From the NCBI GenBank assembly GCA_946122785.1, contig CAMGYJ010000010.1, positions 32,839,608 to 32,903,607 on the forward strand: DNA of 64,000 nucleotides, given 5' to 3'. This stretch comes from Linum tenue. Taxonomy: Eukaryota; Streptophyta; Magnoliopsida; Malpighiales; Linaceae. Within the stretch, counting starts at the first letter, position 1, and every line of letters begins with the position of its first letter. Below, one piece after another: positions 32,615 through 43,721 of the stretch. The position numbers were made by a program, and so were the translations under genes. The notes beneath the pieces were generated by a model, which was not told the origin of the DNA, searched no databases, and saw nothing but the letters and a program-made list of their open reading frames with translations.

Positions 32615-35076
32615 TGTCACATCCGCTCATTTTGAAACTGTTTAGTTACGTGTATGTCATGAGTAATGATTTAAATATGTGCAATAGTTGATTAACTAGT
32701 ACTCGGTTTTGGTGACTAACTTATTTCTGGACTAGTTATTTACATAAGATTACAAATAATAGGGAACTCATCGTGATAGATTAGAATCAAAATAGAAACT
32801 ATAATGCTATGTTACCATCTCCCTAACTCTTGTCTACTTGTAATTGGACTTGTTAAGTGTAGGGGTGTAATGAATGGTCAAATTTATTTTGATAGGGTAA
32901 ATTGACAAAAGACAAGGAAATGGAGTTATCACCTGGAGACTTTGATTGCTTCTTAGACTTGCAAAACTTCACTTCCCAAACTAAACTAAAAAGCCACCAC
33001 GTAGCCACCATTTGTACAGACAATTAAATGAAATAGGAAGTGGTGCATAGTTGTACAGTACGAAGAAGTGGACCTCCTGCATCCTTATCCCATCCCCACC
33101 ATTTCAAGTTTCAAGAGAGAAAGAGAGAGAGACATGAACCCCTTTATCTTCCTCATCTTTCGTCCATCTACTCTCTTTTGTGTTTGAGGTCACCGGTGGT
33201 AGGGTTCGACTGGTGAGGAAAGTGGATCGGGTAATAGATCATCAAGATAAGCTCTTCTTTTCCCTGGTGATGCCACTGTTTGGCGTTTGTAAAGAGAGGG
33301 GAGAAGTGAGTAGATTATATATATATATATATATATAGGGATTCTTGTAGGTGGTGAGTATGCATGTATATATATGAATTGTAGTCTTGTTTTTATGTGA
33401 GTTGGGTTAAAAGAATTTGGCTGGGTGATTTAATTATCATGACTTAAACAATTATGTGCCTGATCTATGTCTTGAGAAAATATATATACATAGGTGTATT
33501 CCTTTGCCTTATTGTTGGTTATATATATACATGCATATACAAGCATGGAATGACTACCAAAGTGGGATTAGGATATGCACGTTGGGTTCTTGTTAATAAG
33601 CAGAGTGGGTTGTCTTTAATGAATTTTGAGCATGTTGTGGAGTTAAAGAAATTATAAAAGTGTTATATAATTATAGATGAGGGAGTCAGGGTAGCAAAGT
33701 GGCTTTAGAATCCATGATTGGTAATTCTGGCGGGCATGGTTTTGAGCAAAAACCCAATTAACTGTAGTTACCTTTAATTTAAAGGTATAATCTTGACTAA
33801 GTGGAGGTTTTTAGACCCTGAGTTGGTGGTTAGTATGCTAAATGTATCTACATGACTTTGTTAAAAAGGAAAAGAGCAAGCCGGGGAATCATCAAGAGGA
33901 AAGGGTATAGCTGAATAACAATCATACGCTGAGTAAATTCTAACCTAGTAACTTAATTAATACGAGCATGGTATTTGGGTCATGAAGCGGGCCCAAATCC
34001 GAGGTAGCGGATTAATTATAGTAAATTGTGATTGTGTGTTTAAGCATATGTGTTAATGATTATATGATATGATGATGTGGTGCGATTTCTGTGTAATGCA
34101 TGGATATAGAAGTGGCATGTGGAATTTTAATGTGGAGAATGATAAGAATATTGATGAGATGAGGAGTATAAAGAGGCATGAAAGGCCTCCATGATGATGA
34201 TAATGATGATGATGAAGTCAATGATGTTGTTATTGATAATAGTGATGCATATGATGTGGATGATTGTTATGGATTTAATATGAGATGATATGAATGTGTG
34301 TTTCTTTGTATGTGTGTGTTAAATGGTTAGTCATGCACTCGGAGAATATGATGATGTGATAATTCCTCAGTAAGGACTTTGTGTATATATATTCGGTTAT
34401 GTGACGATTGCCTGGGCTATGGGAGAAAGTCACCGATGCTTTAGGTCGGCGGAGGTAGTGGAGCCTAAGCATCGAGGAAGAGGTGGAGGAGGAGGAGGTG
34501 GGAAAGAAGATGTTGGTGCATGACTAGGCCGGAATGGGTGATGGATGCTTGAATGTGCATATGCTTGTTGTGAATTGTTTTATGTATGTGTTGTGATGAC
34601 AATATTTAAATGGGTATGATCCTATTAATTAATTTGTGCTGGTTCTAAATGTGTTTATGTGCGAGTGGCGAATGTTTATAGAGGTACTAGTACAACGAGA
34701 GAAAGAAGGGTATAGCGTTAACCGTAATTGCTCAATACCTTGCTTATGTTAATTACGCTACTAGGTTAGTTTTTACTCATTGAGGTGACGTCTCACCCCG
34801 TCAAAATTTTTTTTCCCAGATTAGAAGTTTCGGACTAGAAGAAAAAAAAAACTCAGCAAGGTTCAGCTCGACATCAATGAGGTGGGATGGTGGACTCAGG
34901 CTCCGACATGACTTGTTTATAGTATTTTGAGAGAAGATGGTCTTCTCTACTGTCATGTGTTTAGAAGTTTTAAATGTTTATGTAAATTATGGTTTGGTTT
35001 ATAAGCTAAACAGAGTTGTAAAAGTTTTAATCAGTACGATCATGTTAATGTTTTAAAAATATGTATTGGTGTTACA
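32615..35076. mobile_element. Solo LTR, 2.46 kb, probably Ty3/Gypsy
   Basis: The segment starts TGTCACATCC and ends GGTGTTACA, a TG...CA pair, between identical 5-bp copies of TCTTT (32610-32614 and 35077-35081). Removing it with one copy restores the Copia reading across the junction. It is noncoding, with a 34195-34260 GATGAT-rich stretch and a GAGGTGACGTCTCACCCCG word near 34780 common in Gypsy LTRs. Both ends resemble the solo LTR at 60619. A lone LTR usually reflects recombination between the two LTRs of a full element. Confidence 0.8.
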
Positions 35077-36062
35077 TCTTTACAACCCAGTAAAGAACGA
35101 AGTGGTGGTTTCCCGAAATGTGATCTTTGATGAGATAGCAGAGTGGAATTGGGAAAATCCAATTTCTCAATCTCCACCAAGTTATGAAATTCTGTAGGAC
35201 TCAGCAACTCCAGAAGACCCCAGCAAAAACCCGGATCCAGTTGCAAGTCCAGAAAGAAATTCTGAACCTAGCCCATAAGGAGACAACTTTAGAGACATCA
35301 TAATAGACTCGAATTCACCTCCATCGAGAATAAGGTCTTTGCGAGAAATTTATGAAATAAGTCATTGTGCATATTTTTCTTGTGAACCTCATGTCTTTGA
35401 AGAAGCAGTCAAAGATGAAGTTTGGAACGAGGCAATAGATGTAGAAATTTCCATGATCGAAAAAACAAGACATGAAAGCTTGTTGATCAACCTGAGGACA
35501 AGCCGATCATAGGTCTGAAATGGATTTACAAGGTCAAATTTAATGAAGATGGTACTATTCAGAAGTACAAAGCTCGATTGGTGGCAAAAGGCTATTCACA
35601 ATAGCCCGGTATTGATTTTCACGAGACATATGCATCAGTAGCGAGGATGGAGACCATCAGAACAGTTCTCGCTCTAGCTGCTCAACTGGAGTTACCAATA
35701 TACCAGTTGGATGTCAAATCAGTATTTCTGAATGGAGAACTGGAAGAAGAAGTCTATGTGGAACTGATGCAGCATGCGAAGCGGTATGGCTAAAAAGATT
35801 AATTTCTTATTTGCAGCAAAATGAAAATGGTCCAACCATTATTCATTGTGACAGCATGTCAGCCATAGCCATGACAAAAATCAAGTATTTCATGCAAGAT
35901 CAAAGCATATCGAGTTGCGTTACCATTTCATTCGAGACCTCATCAACGAAGGATTAATCGTGATGGAATTTATCAACACCGACAACTAGCCAACATATAT
36001 CATGACAAAGGCGTTCACCCGTGAGAAGTTCAAGAAGTTCAAGAAGCTTCTCCAGATTTCAA
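35077..36062 (+). pseudogene. Old Copia reverse transcriptase and RNase H remnants
   Basis: Reading resumes with YNPV, then VVSRNVIFDE, and reaches the reverse transcriptase N-terminal part (KWIYKVKFNEDG, YKARLVAKGYSQ, IYQLDVKSVFLNGELEEEVY). At about 35765 the frame jumps to RNase H-end sequence, so the YVDD-bearing part of the reverse transcriptase is deleted. Several stops are present. It ends just before the polypurine tract and right LTR. Confidence 0.8.
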
Positions 36063-36074
36063 ATTAAGAGGGGG

Positions 36075-36301
36075 TGTTGAATGGTAATTTGCAATTAACC
36101 TATCTCTAAACACTACACATGGTAGGCCTCAACATTATCAACAATGGATTAATTATTATTGTCTCTTATGATAAATGTGAATGACCTATGGAACATGAGA
36201 TGTTCACAAGTTGATGAGGTGATGTGAAGCTCCAGCAACCAAATAATGGGATTGAATTATCACGCACAGCAAATAAAAATGAGACAATGGAAGTAATGCA
36301 T

Positions 36302-36348
<47 letters not shown>

Positions 36349-36640
36349 GACCATGTTAGTTTGCCATTCACGTTGCTGGAGAATTGAAGAGTATCTGATG
36401 GTTGATTGGTAACATTTACAATTATATATATGTGTTGTAAGTATGGGTTGTGTAGAGATAGAGAGACACAAAAAGAATAGAAAAGAAACAAGTTTCTGCC
36501 GTGTGTAAGACAAGAGCCAAATGAATAGGGCCTTCTTTGTTTGAGTGTGTTTTCTAAATTGAGTGATTAAACACCAAATTGTTTCCTTTGTCTTGATCCA
36601 AAATTACCATTACTTCCGCTAATACCCAAAATGTTTTTCA
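36075..36640 (+). repeat. Right LTR of old Copia element
   Basis: It starts TGTTGAATGG after AAGAGGGG. Its (TA)n microsatellite (36305-36344) is uninterrupted, unlike the left LTR. The likely end is TTTTTCA at 36640, before TATTT. Confidence 0.85.
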
Positions 36641-36645
36641 TATTT

Positions 36646-37628
36646 TGAGTCTTCCATTGGTTTTCTTTTGTTTTCTTGAATGGTGAATAGCTTGAATTAA
36701 GAAGGAAAAGGTCTCACATTATTTCCACGAGTGAACTGTACCTCTGAAATTTCTTCCCTTTTATTGTTGATCGTTAGCTGAATCTCTTTGTCGATATCAT
36801 TGAAGTTCGAAAGAATTGAATGGTGGCCAAATTGAACCATTAAGTATACATTACTTAAGAGCACCCCCTCCCCATTCTTATATCATGTACTGATTACCCT
36901 AATTTTCTTCTTATTTCTATCTTGAGAAGAACTCTAAACTTTTGCAGTAGGTTTGGATGTTTACCAACATCCTTTCTAATCTCTTCTAAGTTCTAACCAA
37001 TTTAATTGAACTTGAGAAGGAAGGAAGCTGCAACCAAAAAATGGTTCCTTTGGGCCATGTCATATCACCCCGAACGGGACGAGTGAAATAAGTTTTTGGT
37101 TCTTTTTCCTATAAATTTTATTCTTAAAGTATCTCGCGTCCTGCAATCAAATTACAGGATGTGAACAACTTTTCCCCCATTGTTTTCTTATGTTGTCTTA
37201 AGATGATCTCTAAAATTATGCATCAGTTTTGAATGTTTAACAACATCCTTCCTATAGAAGTTTCTCTTCCTCAATTGTCGTGAGTTTGCGTACCTGTTGA
37301 ATTCGTTTATGTATCTCTATCAAACGTAAGTGATTACAGCTTCCTATTGAACGCATAATACAGAGGCAACCAGTTAAAATAATTGAATGCACGTTGAACA
37401 TCATTGTTTATATCGTGTCCACAGGTCTTATATGTTTGATTTGGGTTGTGGTTATACATATGTATCATTCGGATCTTTTAGTTCATAAAATCTGCTTTTG
37501 TAGAACTCTTTTGCAACTTTAAGATTAAAAAATTTGTCATTGGTGTGTTAAGGTTGCATAACACTGTTTAAAGAACTCAATTTGTTTATTAAAAGAGAAA
37601 TCTGAATGAAAAAGAAACTGATGATAGA
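36646..37628. other. Unassigned sequence right of the Copia nest
   Basis: AT-rich sequence with no recognised gene or repeat. It is the continuation of 19797-20631. Confidence 0.4.
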
Positions 37629-37636
37629 GATATGGG

Positions 37637-38054
37637 TAGTGATGGCAATTTCAACCCGCCCCGCGGGTATTACCCGACCCGCACTAGCGTGGGGCGAGGC
37701 ATGGGTATCTACTTCCGACCCGCCCTACCCCGGCCCGCCCCGTTCTAGACTCATTTTATCTCAATTTCTTACAATATCTATACATATTTCTCCTATTTTG
37801 ACTTTTCTTCAACTAGTTAGAGTCGATCTTTCAACTTGTTAGGCTCAATTATCAATATTTTTCATTCTTAAAGTGTTTTTCCCTACGTTTTATTGTAAAA
37901 AGTAAACTTTACTTGTATTTTTTTTAACAACATGTAAGAGTGGGTCGACCCGCCCCGTACCCGCGCGGGTTTTACCCGCCCCGACCCGTAGTAGCATGGG
38001 GCGGGGCATGGGAATTGAGGTACCCTCCCCGCCCCCGCCCCATTGCCATCACTA
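37637..38054. mobile_element. Nonautonomous hAT element, perfect 8-bp target duplication
   Basis: Ends TAGTGATGGCAA and TTGCCATCACTA are flanked by GATATGGG on both sides (37629-37636 and 38055-38062). Subterminal arms are full of CCCGCCCCG and GGGGCGGG words that pair with each other. It belongs with 15959-16471 and 42244-42925. Confidence 0.92.
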
Positions 38055-38062
38055 GATATGGG

Positions 38063-39287
38063 CAGCGAAATGCACTTCTATTATTATTCAGGGTGTAATC
38101 GGCAACAGAGGTGAGGACTCATAGTTTCATGTACATTTTGGTGTCATTTTGGTCTGCTAGGTTGACAATGTGGGGTTATAGTTGAGTTTTGGTTATTTAT
38201 TTCTCTAAAATTATTTATGTTCGGATTCTGTGGTAAAAAAATACTATTTATGAACTTCTATAGTTTTTACCACTAAGCAAATCTTCTAACTTTATTGAGC
38301 TGGAGATTGTACTTAGGTTCTACTTGCTTTAATTTAGAATTTGTTCTGAATGGGCAGAAAATATCTTATTCATTTCTTCATTATCATTTCCTTTTATATT
38401 TTTGGTCTACGTTTACGTTGATGTTACATTGTTACAACAATTAGGGCAGTAAAATGAGAGCGGAGAGATGCTACATTTTACTGCCTAATTCTACTTGATG
38501 CCCAAACTTTACATTCAAGATTGGAAATGAAATAGTCAAGGAGTTGTAAAACTAAATGGATGTGGAATTTTTATGGGACTATCATTATCTTATTATTGAT
38601 GTACTAGTCAAGAATGTGTGTAATGTATTGATCATTATGTTTCCTAATCTGCAACTTGCACTCTCCAGGGTTGGTGTTTCTGCCGAGTTACTCCATTGTT
38701 CTGCTGAAATTCAGGCCGTCCTCGCTGGTTATGGCTGACTGGCTGTCATGGAGCTTGTGTATGTGATGGGTTTATGAACTGAGAGAAGGATCGAATAATT
38801 GAAGGCCAGTAGGATTCGGCCCATGCAAGGAGGAATGAGCCATTACATGGCTAGGATGAAACCCATGCACAACTTAGGAACTGATGCTTTGCTTAGGAAG
38901 TAATTCAGTTAGGCTTTGCTTCTTACTTTTATTCATTGATGGTAACTGGTACGATTAGTTGGCTATGATTTTATTGTTTTTCAAATAAAGGAGATCTTCT
39001 CTCCATAATTGCTGGTGGGATCATGATTTGGGATATCATGATGTAAATCCCACTTTTGGTTTTGGTTTTTATGGAAAATGATTTGGTTTTGCATAAGCTC
39101 ATCTAGGCCTCGAACGCATATGAGATTTCTGACACTATTGAGATGAAGAAGCTCGGATACACGACCTTCGATTAAGGCACTGCTCCGAGGGGAGAGAACA
39201 CGGCGAAAATGGAGCAGTGGGAGCGATGGAGACACCAAGATTAATGAGGCAGCATCTGGTGTCCTTGTTTGAGATCGGTGTCAATGA
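38063..39287. other. Unassigned sequence
   Basis: No family is recognised. A few short frames exist (for example 38556-38738), and the stretch 38810-38905 can be read as a basic, Met-rich peptide, but there is no splice-site or homology support. Confidence 0.35.
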
Positions 39288-39345
39288 GGTACAAACGTCC
39301 TTCAGTTGCAACTGTACAGAAGAAGCTGAAGGAACTATAGGTAAG
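39288..39345 (+). other. Second copy of the stem-loop motif found after the PLDzeta2-like gene
   Basis: Arms GTCCTTCAG (39297-39305) and CTGAAGGAAC (39326-39335) enclose GCAACTGTACAGAAG, the same loop as at 7137-7188. The arms differ from the other copy on both sides in a way that keeps pairing. No gene is recognised around it on this strand. Confidence 0.45.
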
Positions 39346-40001
39346 CTAACACGAGAGTTGCACTGGGAACAAGAAATGTGCAATACCTCGACTGCGCATT
39401 CAAAATTTCATTGTAACGGTATCATTTATCCGTTTCTAGTACATCGATTACTAAAGAAACCGACTCATCGATTATCCAATTCGTTGAGCATCAAACTGAC
39501 CATGATCCTTCAACATGAAAACTTCCACAACTCAAAAGTTCAACATTCCGATTAATAAGAACAGAAGGAAATGGAATGAATGCATTATTTGGTTCCTTCC
39601 AACAGCACCAGCCAAGCCAAAAACAATGGTGAAACACTGAGTTACTATTCAGAAGATAATACTTCACAATATCAACTATCTTCTAATACAGGAATGGCAA
39701 GGATAACCTGCACGGGCATTGAACAAACCCTAGAATCTCAATTCTTCAAACTACATGGGAAAATCTTTGCAGTTCTCCCAACAGGGACAGTAAAACAAGT
39801 AAGCTAAAGATTGCGACCATCAAAACCCCTTTGCAGTGCAAACACCAAACTAGTGTAGCCATCCAACCCAATATACTAACAAGCGCATAGAAACCAAAGA
39901 CCAATGCACAAAACTGTAAAGCTAGCTTTTTCTACCCATTTCAGTAGAGTAGCTTGAATTAACAGAGATACCACAAACCTAACCTCCAAGAAAATGGATG
40001 A

Positions 40002-40928
40002 TCAATGCCTCCTTGCGTAGATGAAATAGGCCACAGCAGCTGCAGCAACAACAATAGCGCCTGTTGATCCAATGACCACCGCCGTAGCTGGCCACTCCAC
40101 AAACTCTTCTTTATCCTCTCTACCATCTGTCTCGAACCCATTCACGGTTTCGACAGCTTTCTGTTTCAGCGCTACAATAACTTTCTCGGCCTCTTCAGCC
40201 TCCTTCTGCAGCTCCACCATCCTCATTTCCACTTCCCTGGTCCTGCTCTCTGAAACCCTAAGCTTCTCTTCCAGTTCGGCCTTCTTGGCCAACTCGTTCT
40301 CCAACTCCTCCACTCGCTTCTTGTACTTCACCAGCTCCTTCTCCTTCTCAGCAAGTCTGTCCCTGGTCTCCTCTTCCAACCTAATCTTCTTACTCTTCTC
40401 CTCGGTTTCCTTCACCTCAAGAACCCCAACTTTCCTCTCCAATTCCCTCACTCTCTTCTCGTTCTCTGCCTTCTGTTTCTTTGCCTCGTCCAGTTTCACC
40501 TCCATGTCTCCCAGCACCTTCTTCAGTTCAGCAACCTCGGTAGCGTAATCCTCACCTTGGCCCATCGACGTAATCAGATCGTGCTGGAGCCTCGAGACCT
40601 CGATCTCCAGATCCCCGGCCCGAGCAGCTATCGAATCCAGCGTGTTTTTGGTCTCTTCCGACTGCTCAAGCTCGCTCTCCAACTCTTCCAGCCTCTGCAT
40701 CATCTCCGATTCCTCCGATTTCAGTGATTCCATCTCCGCTTGCAACTTCGCGACCTGGTCCTTGAATTCATCGTTCTCCTGAACCAGTGACCCGTTCTGA
40801 AGCTCCAGCGCTTCAATCTTCTGCTTCAACTTGGCGTCGCCGTCGCCGCGGTGGTCGGGGGTCGAGAAGATCTCCACCTCACGATCCTCCTCAGTCGTAG
40901 TAGCACCATTAGTATCAGTATCCGCCAT
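40002..40928 (-). CDS. PMD1: Tail-anchored coiled-coil protein, PMD1/PMD2-like
   Basis: A single exon of 308 aa starting at ATG 40928 (context TTGATGGCG, with G at +4). The protein is acidic at the start. From about residue 35 to 270 it is almost continuous charged heptad-type coiled coil rich in Glu and Lys. It ends in one hydrophobic segment (about 281-304: PATAVVIGSTGAIVVAAAAV and onward) followed by a short basic tail ARRH. That plan and length match Arabidopsis PEROXISOMAL AND MITOCHONDRIAL DIVISION FACTOR 1 and 2, tail-anchored proteins that influence organelle shape and division. The match is mainly architectural, because coiled coils look alike, so another tail-anchored coiled-coil protein is possible. 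A 5'-leader intron is likely: donor GTAAGAATTC at 41200 and acceptor AATCCAG ending at 41018 (minus strand). CT/GA-rich leader sequence and GGGCCC/TGGGCC sites lie beyond. Confidence 0.75.
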   Translation of the reverse strand: MADTDTNGATTTEEDREVEIFSTPDHRGDGDAKLKQKIEALELQNGSLVQENDEFKDQVAKLQAEMESLKSEESEMMQRLEELESELEQSEETKNTLDSIAARAGDLEIEVSRLQHDLITSMGQGEDYATEVAELKKVLGDMEVKLDEAKKQKAENEKRVRELERKVGVLEVKETEEKSKKIRLEEETRDRLAEKEKELVKYKKRVEELENELAKKAELEEKLRVSESRTREVEMRMVELQKEAEEAEKVIVALKQKAVETVNGFETDGREDKEEFVEWPATAVVIGSTGAIVVAAAAVAYFIYARRH

Positions 40929-41289
40929 CAATCAAACCCTAAAATTAACCCCAAGGAATGAAGAAACGAAAGAATCAGAAAAATTGAAATCGCGGAGAAG
41001 AGAAGACGAAGACGACGCTGGATTGAATTGATTACTTCTATGACGGAAATTGAGTTTTCCCGAGAAACAATCAAGCCGAGAGGAAGAACTGAAGAAGCAG
41101 AAGGTTTAACAGAGGCGGCGGCTAAGCAAAATGGAATCGTTTGGGGGTGAATTTTCCGGGAAAGTGAGGATGATAAAAGGAAAGAAAAAGGAATTCTTAC
41201 CTTCGTTTTCCTGCGTAACTGGGAAGTTGGGGGAGCGCTGAAAATGCGGAAACTACTGGAAAAATGGAAATATTTTAGGGTTCTCCAGC

Positions 41290-41400
41290 GAATTTGATTT
41301 CTCCTTTTCTATCTTGGTCACTTGGGGTGGGGGCCCAAGTTCCAATGGGCCGTCCAGTAAGTAAACTTGAATTGGGCTGGTACAAGATCCAGCCCCTTTC
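41290..41400 (-). promoter_or_regulatory. Probable promoter of the PMD-like gene
   Basis: GGTGGGGGCCCAAG, AATGGGCCGTCC and ATTGGGCTGG fall within 80 bp. They are site-II-like TGGGCC/GGGCCC words typical of housekeeping plant promoters, just upstream of the likely leader that ends near 41280. Inferred from motif and position. Confidence 0.4.
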
Positions 41401-41854
41401 CTACAAACTGGAACAGTTTATTAATTAATTGGATTAATTGCAAGGTTGGTCACTGGGTTTACTAAAAACGTTCATATTTGGCTATTAAAAATATTTAATT
41501 TCATTCTTGGTCACTAAGATTAGTCAAACATTTCAAATTTGGTCATTATCCGTCCAACTCCGTTAACTTTGTCTGATGTGACAGTCAACTTTCAAAGTTG
41601 ACCGCTAACTGAATGACGTGGCAATAAAAAATAATAAATAAAATAAATTTTAATCTTTTACAATTTCCAACTCAATTTTATAATAAAATAAAATAAATAA
41701 AACTGAACAAATTATTAGAATTACCAATGTCGAGATCGTCGACATGCTGCGGAAGCAAACCTAAGATGACGAGCAAGAGCAGAGCCGTCGGAAAGGGCAG
41801 GGGAAACAGAGCATCAGGCTCAATTCCAACGGTCACAATGTCGGATCAGACCGA

Positions 41855-42118
41855 CTTATGATCCCGAAGCAGCACGCCGAGAAGCATTTCCTATTGCAAA
41901 GCGGCGGCGGCGGCGGTTTGAGCAGCAGACTGCTGAATTTTGAGGATGCGGCGGGGAAAGTGTGGCGGTTCTGGTACTCGCACTGGAACAGAAGCCAGAG
42001 CTACGTGCTGACGAAAGGGTGGAGTTCGTGAAGGAGAAGGGCTTGAAATCCGACAAAATTGTCAGCTTACAGAGATCCACCGCCAGGCAGCAGCAACGGC
42101 AGCAGCGAAATGTGAAGG
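41855..42118 (+). pseudogene. Captured RAV/NGATHA-type B3 DNA-binding domain fragment
   Basis: Plus-strand codons from 41855 give [16 protein letters not shown], a run of glycines, then [19 protein letters not shown] and SYVLTKGW. After a small deletion near 42027 the next frame gives [10 protein letters not shown] and IVSLQRSTA. These are the successive strands of the plant B3 domain as found in RAV and NGATHA transcription factors. The frameshift and the lack of the rest of the protein make it a fragment. It sits inside the inverted arms of the element at 41431. Confidence 0.85.
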
Positions 42119-42243
42119 TGTCTGATTCTCATCTCTCTATCTCTATCTTAATGGAATGTGAAGGTGTAGCAATCATCACCTCACTCTCCCTCTCCAATTA
42201 GTGAAGGAGAATGAACACTCATCATTCATGACTTCCTTCCTTC

Positions 42244-42925
42244 TAGGGATGGCAACAAAACTCGAACCCATGGGTACCCACCCGACCTAACTCGGTCAAC
42301 ACGGGTAAAACCCATGTTGACGGGTTTTGGGCCGGGTTCAGGTTTAAACCCGCTATACTATTCACCGGGTCGGGTTGGGTTTGGGTTTAGGTAAACCCGC
42401 CCCATGGGTACCCGCACACACACATATAATTACTTTTACGGTATATTTAATATTCTAAATATATATCTTCCTTAAACAACTAATATTATTTATGTTTGTG
42501 GAGACATGTATAATTTGTTCTTTCTAATTGTTTAGAATGAAGTTGATATGATGAAGTGGAGAGTGAAGGAACTTAGTTGACGAGGAAGAAGTTTTCAATT
42601 AATCTTATTGTTTATAGATGTTTATCTTTAATTTTGAACAATTTGTATTGATCATTTTTTGTTTGCTTGTATGCTCTAGATTGGTATTTTTTGTATGATT
42701 AATTTGTATGAAAAAATTGATGTTAAACTTTTATTTTGAAAGAAACTTGTTATTGTAAATTTTTTACCACCAAAACCCACGGGTACCCATGAACCCGCGG
42801 ATACCCGACGGGTTGGGTTTGAGTTTTTCAAACCCAACGGGTTTTACCCAGGATTTTTTTGACGGGTAAACCCATGGGTTTGGGTTTGACAAAACCCGCT
42901 CCAACCCGACCCATTGTCATCCCTA
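42244..42925. mobile_element. Nonautonomous hAT element nested in the Pack-MULE-like element
   Basis: Ends TAGGGATGGCAAC and (right) TTGTCATCCCTA are flanked by CTTCCTTC on both sides (42236-42243 and 42926-42933). The arms are crowded with ACCCG and CGGGTT words. The middle is AT-rich and noncoding. Third member of the family at 15959 and 37637. Confidence 0.92.
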
Positions 42926-43203
42926 CTTCCTTCGTCTGTTTATATACAATACAACAAGTATCCAATCTAATGTAATGTAAGGTAATGATATATCGCCTCT
43001 AAAAGCAACTCATCACCTCCCCTGATGTTTCTCCTCATCTTCAATAACCAATAAAGCCCAAAGAAACACAAGAAGTAAATTAACCGAGTCAATGTGGGAG
43101 TAATGGGAAGAGGCCGGTGAGGGAGATTGAGATGGTGGCGTTTGAATATTGCAGTAAAAAACAGAGGATCTTTGGAACTTTGTAGCATATCATCATCACA
43201 ACT

Positions 43204-43347
43204 CTGCTCAGCGCTACGGTGACCAACCAGCAAACGTGCATCGACGGGTTGCTTCAGAGCGGCGGCGCGGTGGTGGTCGGGGTGCCGACGTTGGGTTTGT
43301 CGTCGGAGGTGAACCCGACGCGGCTGTACAGCTCGCCATTGGAAATT
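43204..43347 (+). pseudogene. Captured fragment resembling a pectinesterase-inhibitor (PMEI) domain
   Basis: Read from 43204 the plus strand gives LLSATVTNQQTCIDGLLQSG, then after a variable piece TRLYSSPLEI. The TNQQTC-DG block and a following serine/leucine helix are characteristic of plant PMEI domains and pectinesterase pro-regions. The sequence ends at the right arm of the element. Only this short piece is present, so the call rests mainly on one motif. Confidence 0.5.
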
Positions 43348-43721
43348 CTAATAATTTTTTTCTGTTTTATTTATTTTATTTTATTGTGAAGATGAGTTGG
43401 AAATTATAAATGATTAAATCTTATTTTATTTATTATTTTTTAATTGTCACGTCACTTAGTTAACGGTCAACTTTGAAAGTTGACTGTCACATCATACAAA
43501 GTTAACGGAGTTGGATGGAGAGTAACCAAATTTGAAATGTTTGACTAATCTTAGTGACCACGAATGGAATTAAATATTTTCAGTAACCAAACATGAACGT
43601 TTTTAGTAAACCGAGTGACTAATCTTGCAATTAACCCAATATAAGTTGCATTTAAACATTCATTGTATTTCATTTTATGAAAAACGAATTCAACTATTCG
43701 ACATAATTTGATTCGGTAAAC

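Larger units (their letters stand above)
20637..36640 (+). mobile_element. Old Copia retrotransposon, heavily interrupted
   Basis: Two LTRs beginning TGTTGAATGG can be matched base by base. The left one is split into 20637-20892 and 30019-30324; the right one is 36075-36640. TATTT before (20632-20636) and after (36641-36645) fits a 5-bp target duplication. CGGTATCAGAGC at 30329-30340 resembles the usual TGGTATCAGAGC primer site (initiator-Met tRNA), and a purine tract AAGAGGGG precedes the right LTR. The first LTR segment differs from its partner at roughly a dozen of about 230 positions by eye, so the element is old. Its left LTR holds a 9.1-kb chain of inverted-repeat elements, and its coding region holds a solo LTR (32615-35076). 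The last 9-10 bp of the right LTR differ from the left, so that end is less certain. Confidence 0.85.
41431..43637. mobile_element. Pack-MULE-like element carrying two host gene fragments
   Basis: The left arm starts GGATTAATTGCAAGGTTGG and the right arm (minus strand) GGGTTAATTGCAAGATTAG. Matching continues for about 200 bp through ACTAAAAACGTTCAT, AACTCCGTTAACTTTG and GACAGTCAACTTTCAAAGTT. I could not settle the target duplication. Between the arms lie a B3-domain fragment (41855-42118), a hAT element (42244-42925) and a probable pectinesterase-inhibitor fragment (43204-43347). No transposase is present. Elements of this build are commonly Mutator-like carriers of host DNA. Confidence 0.8.
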
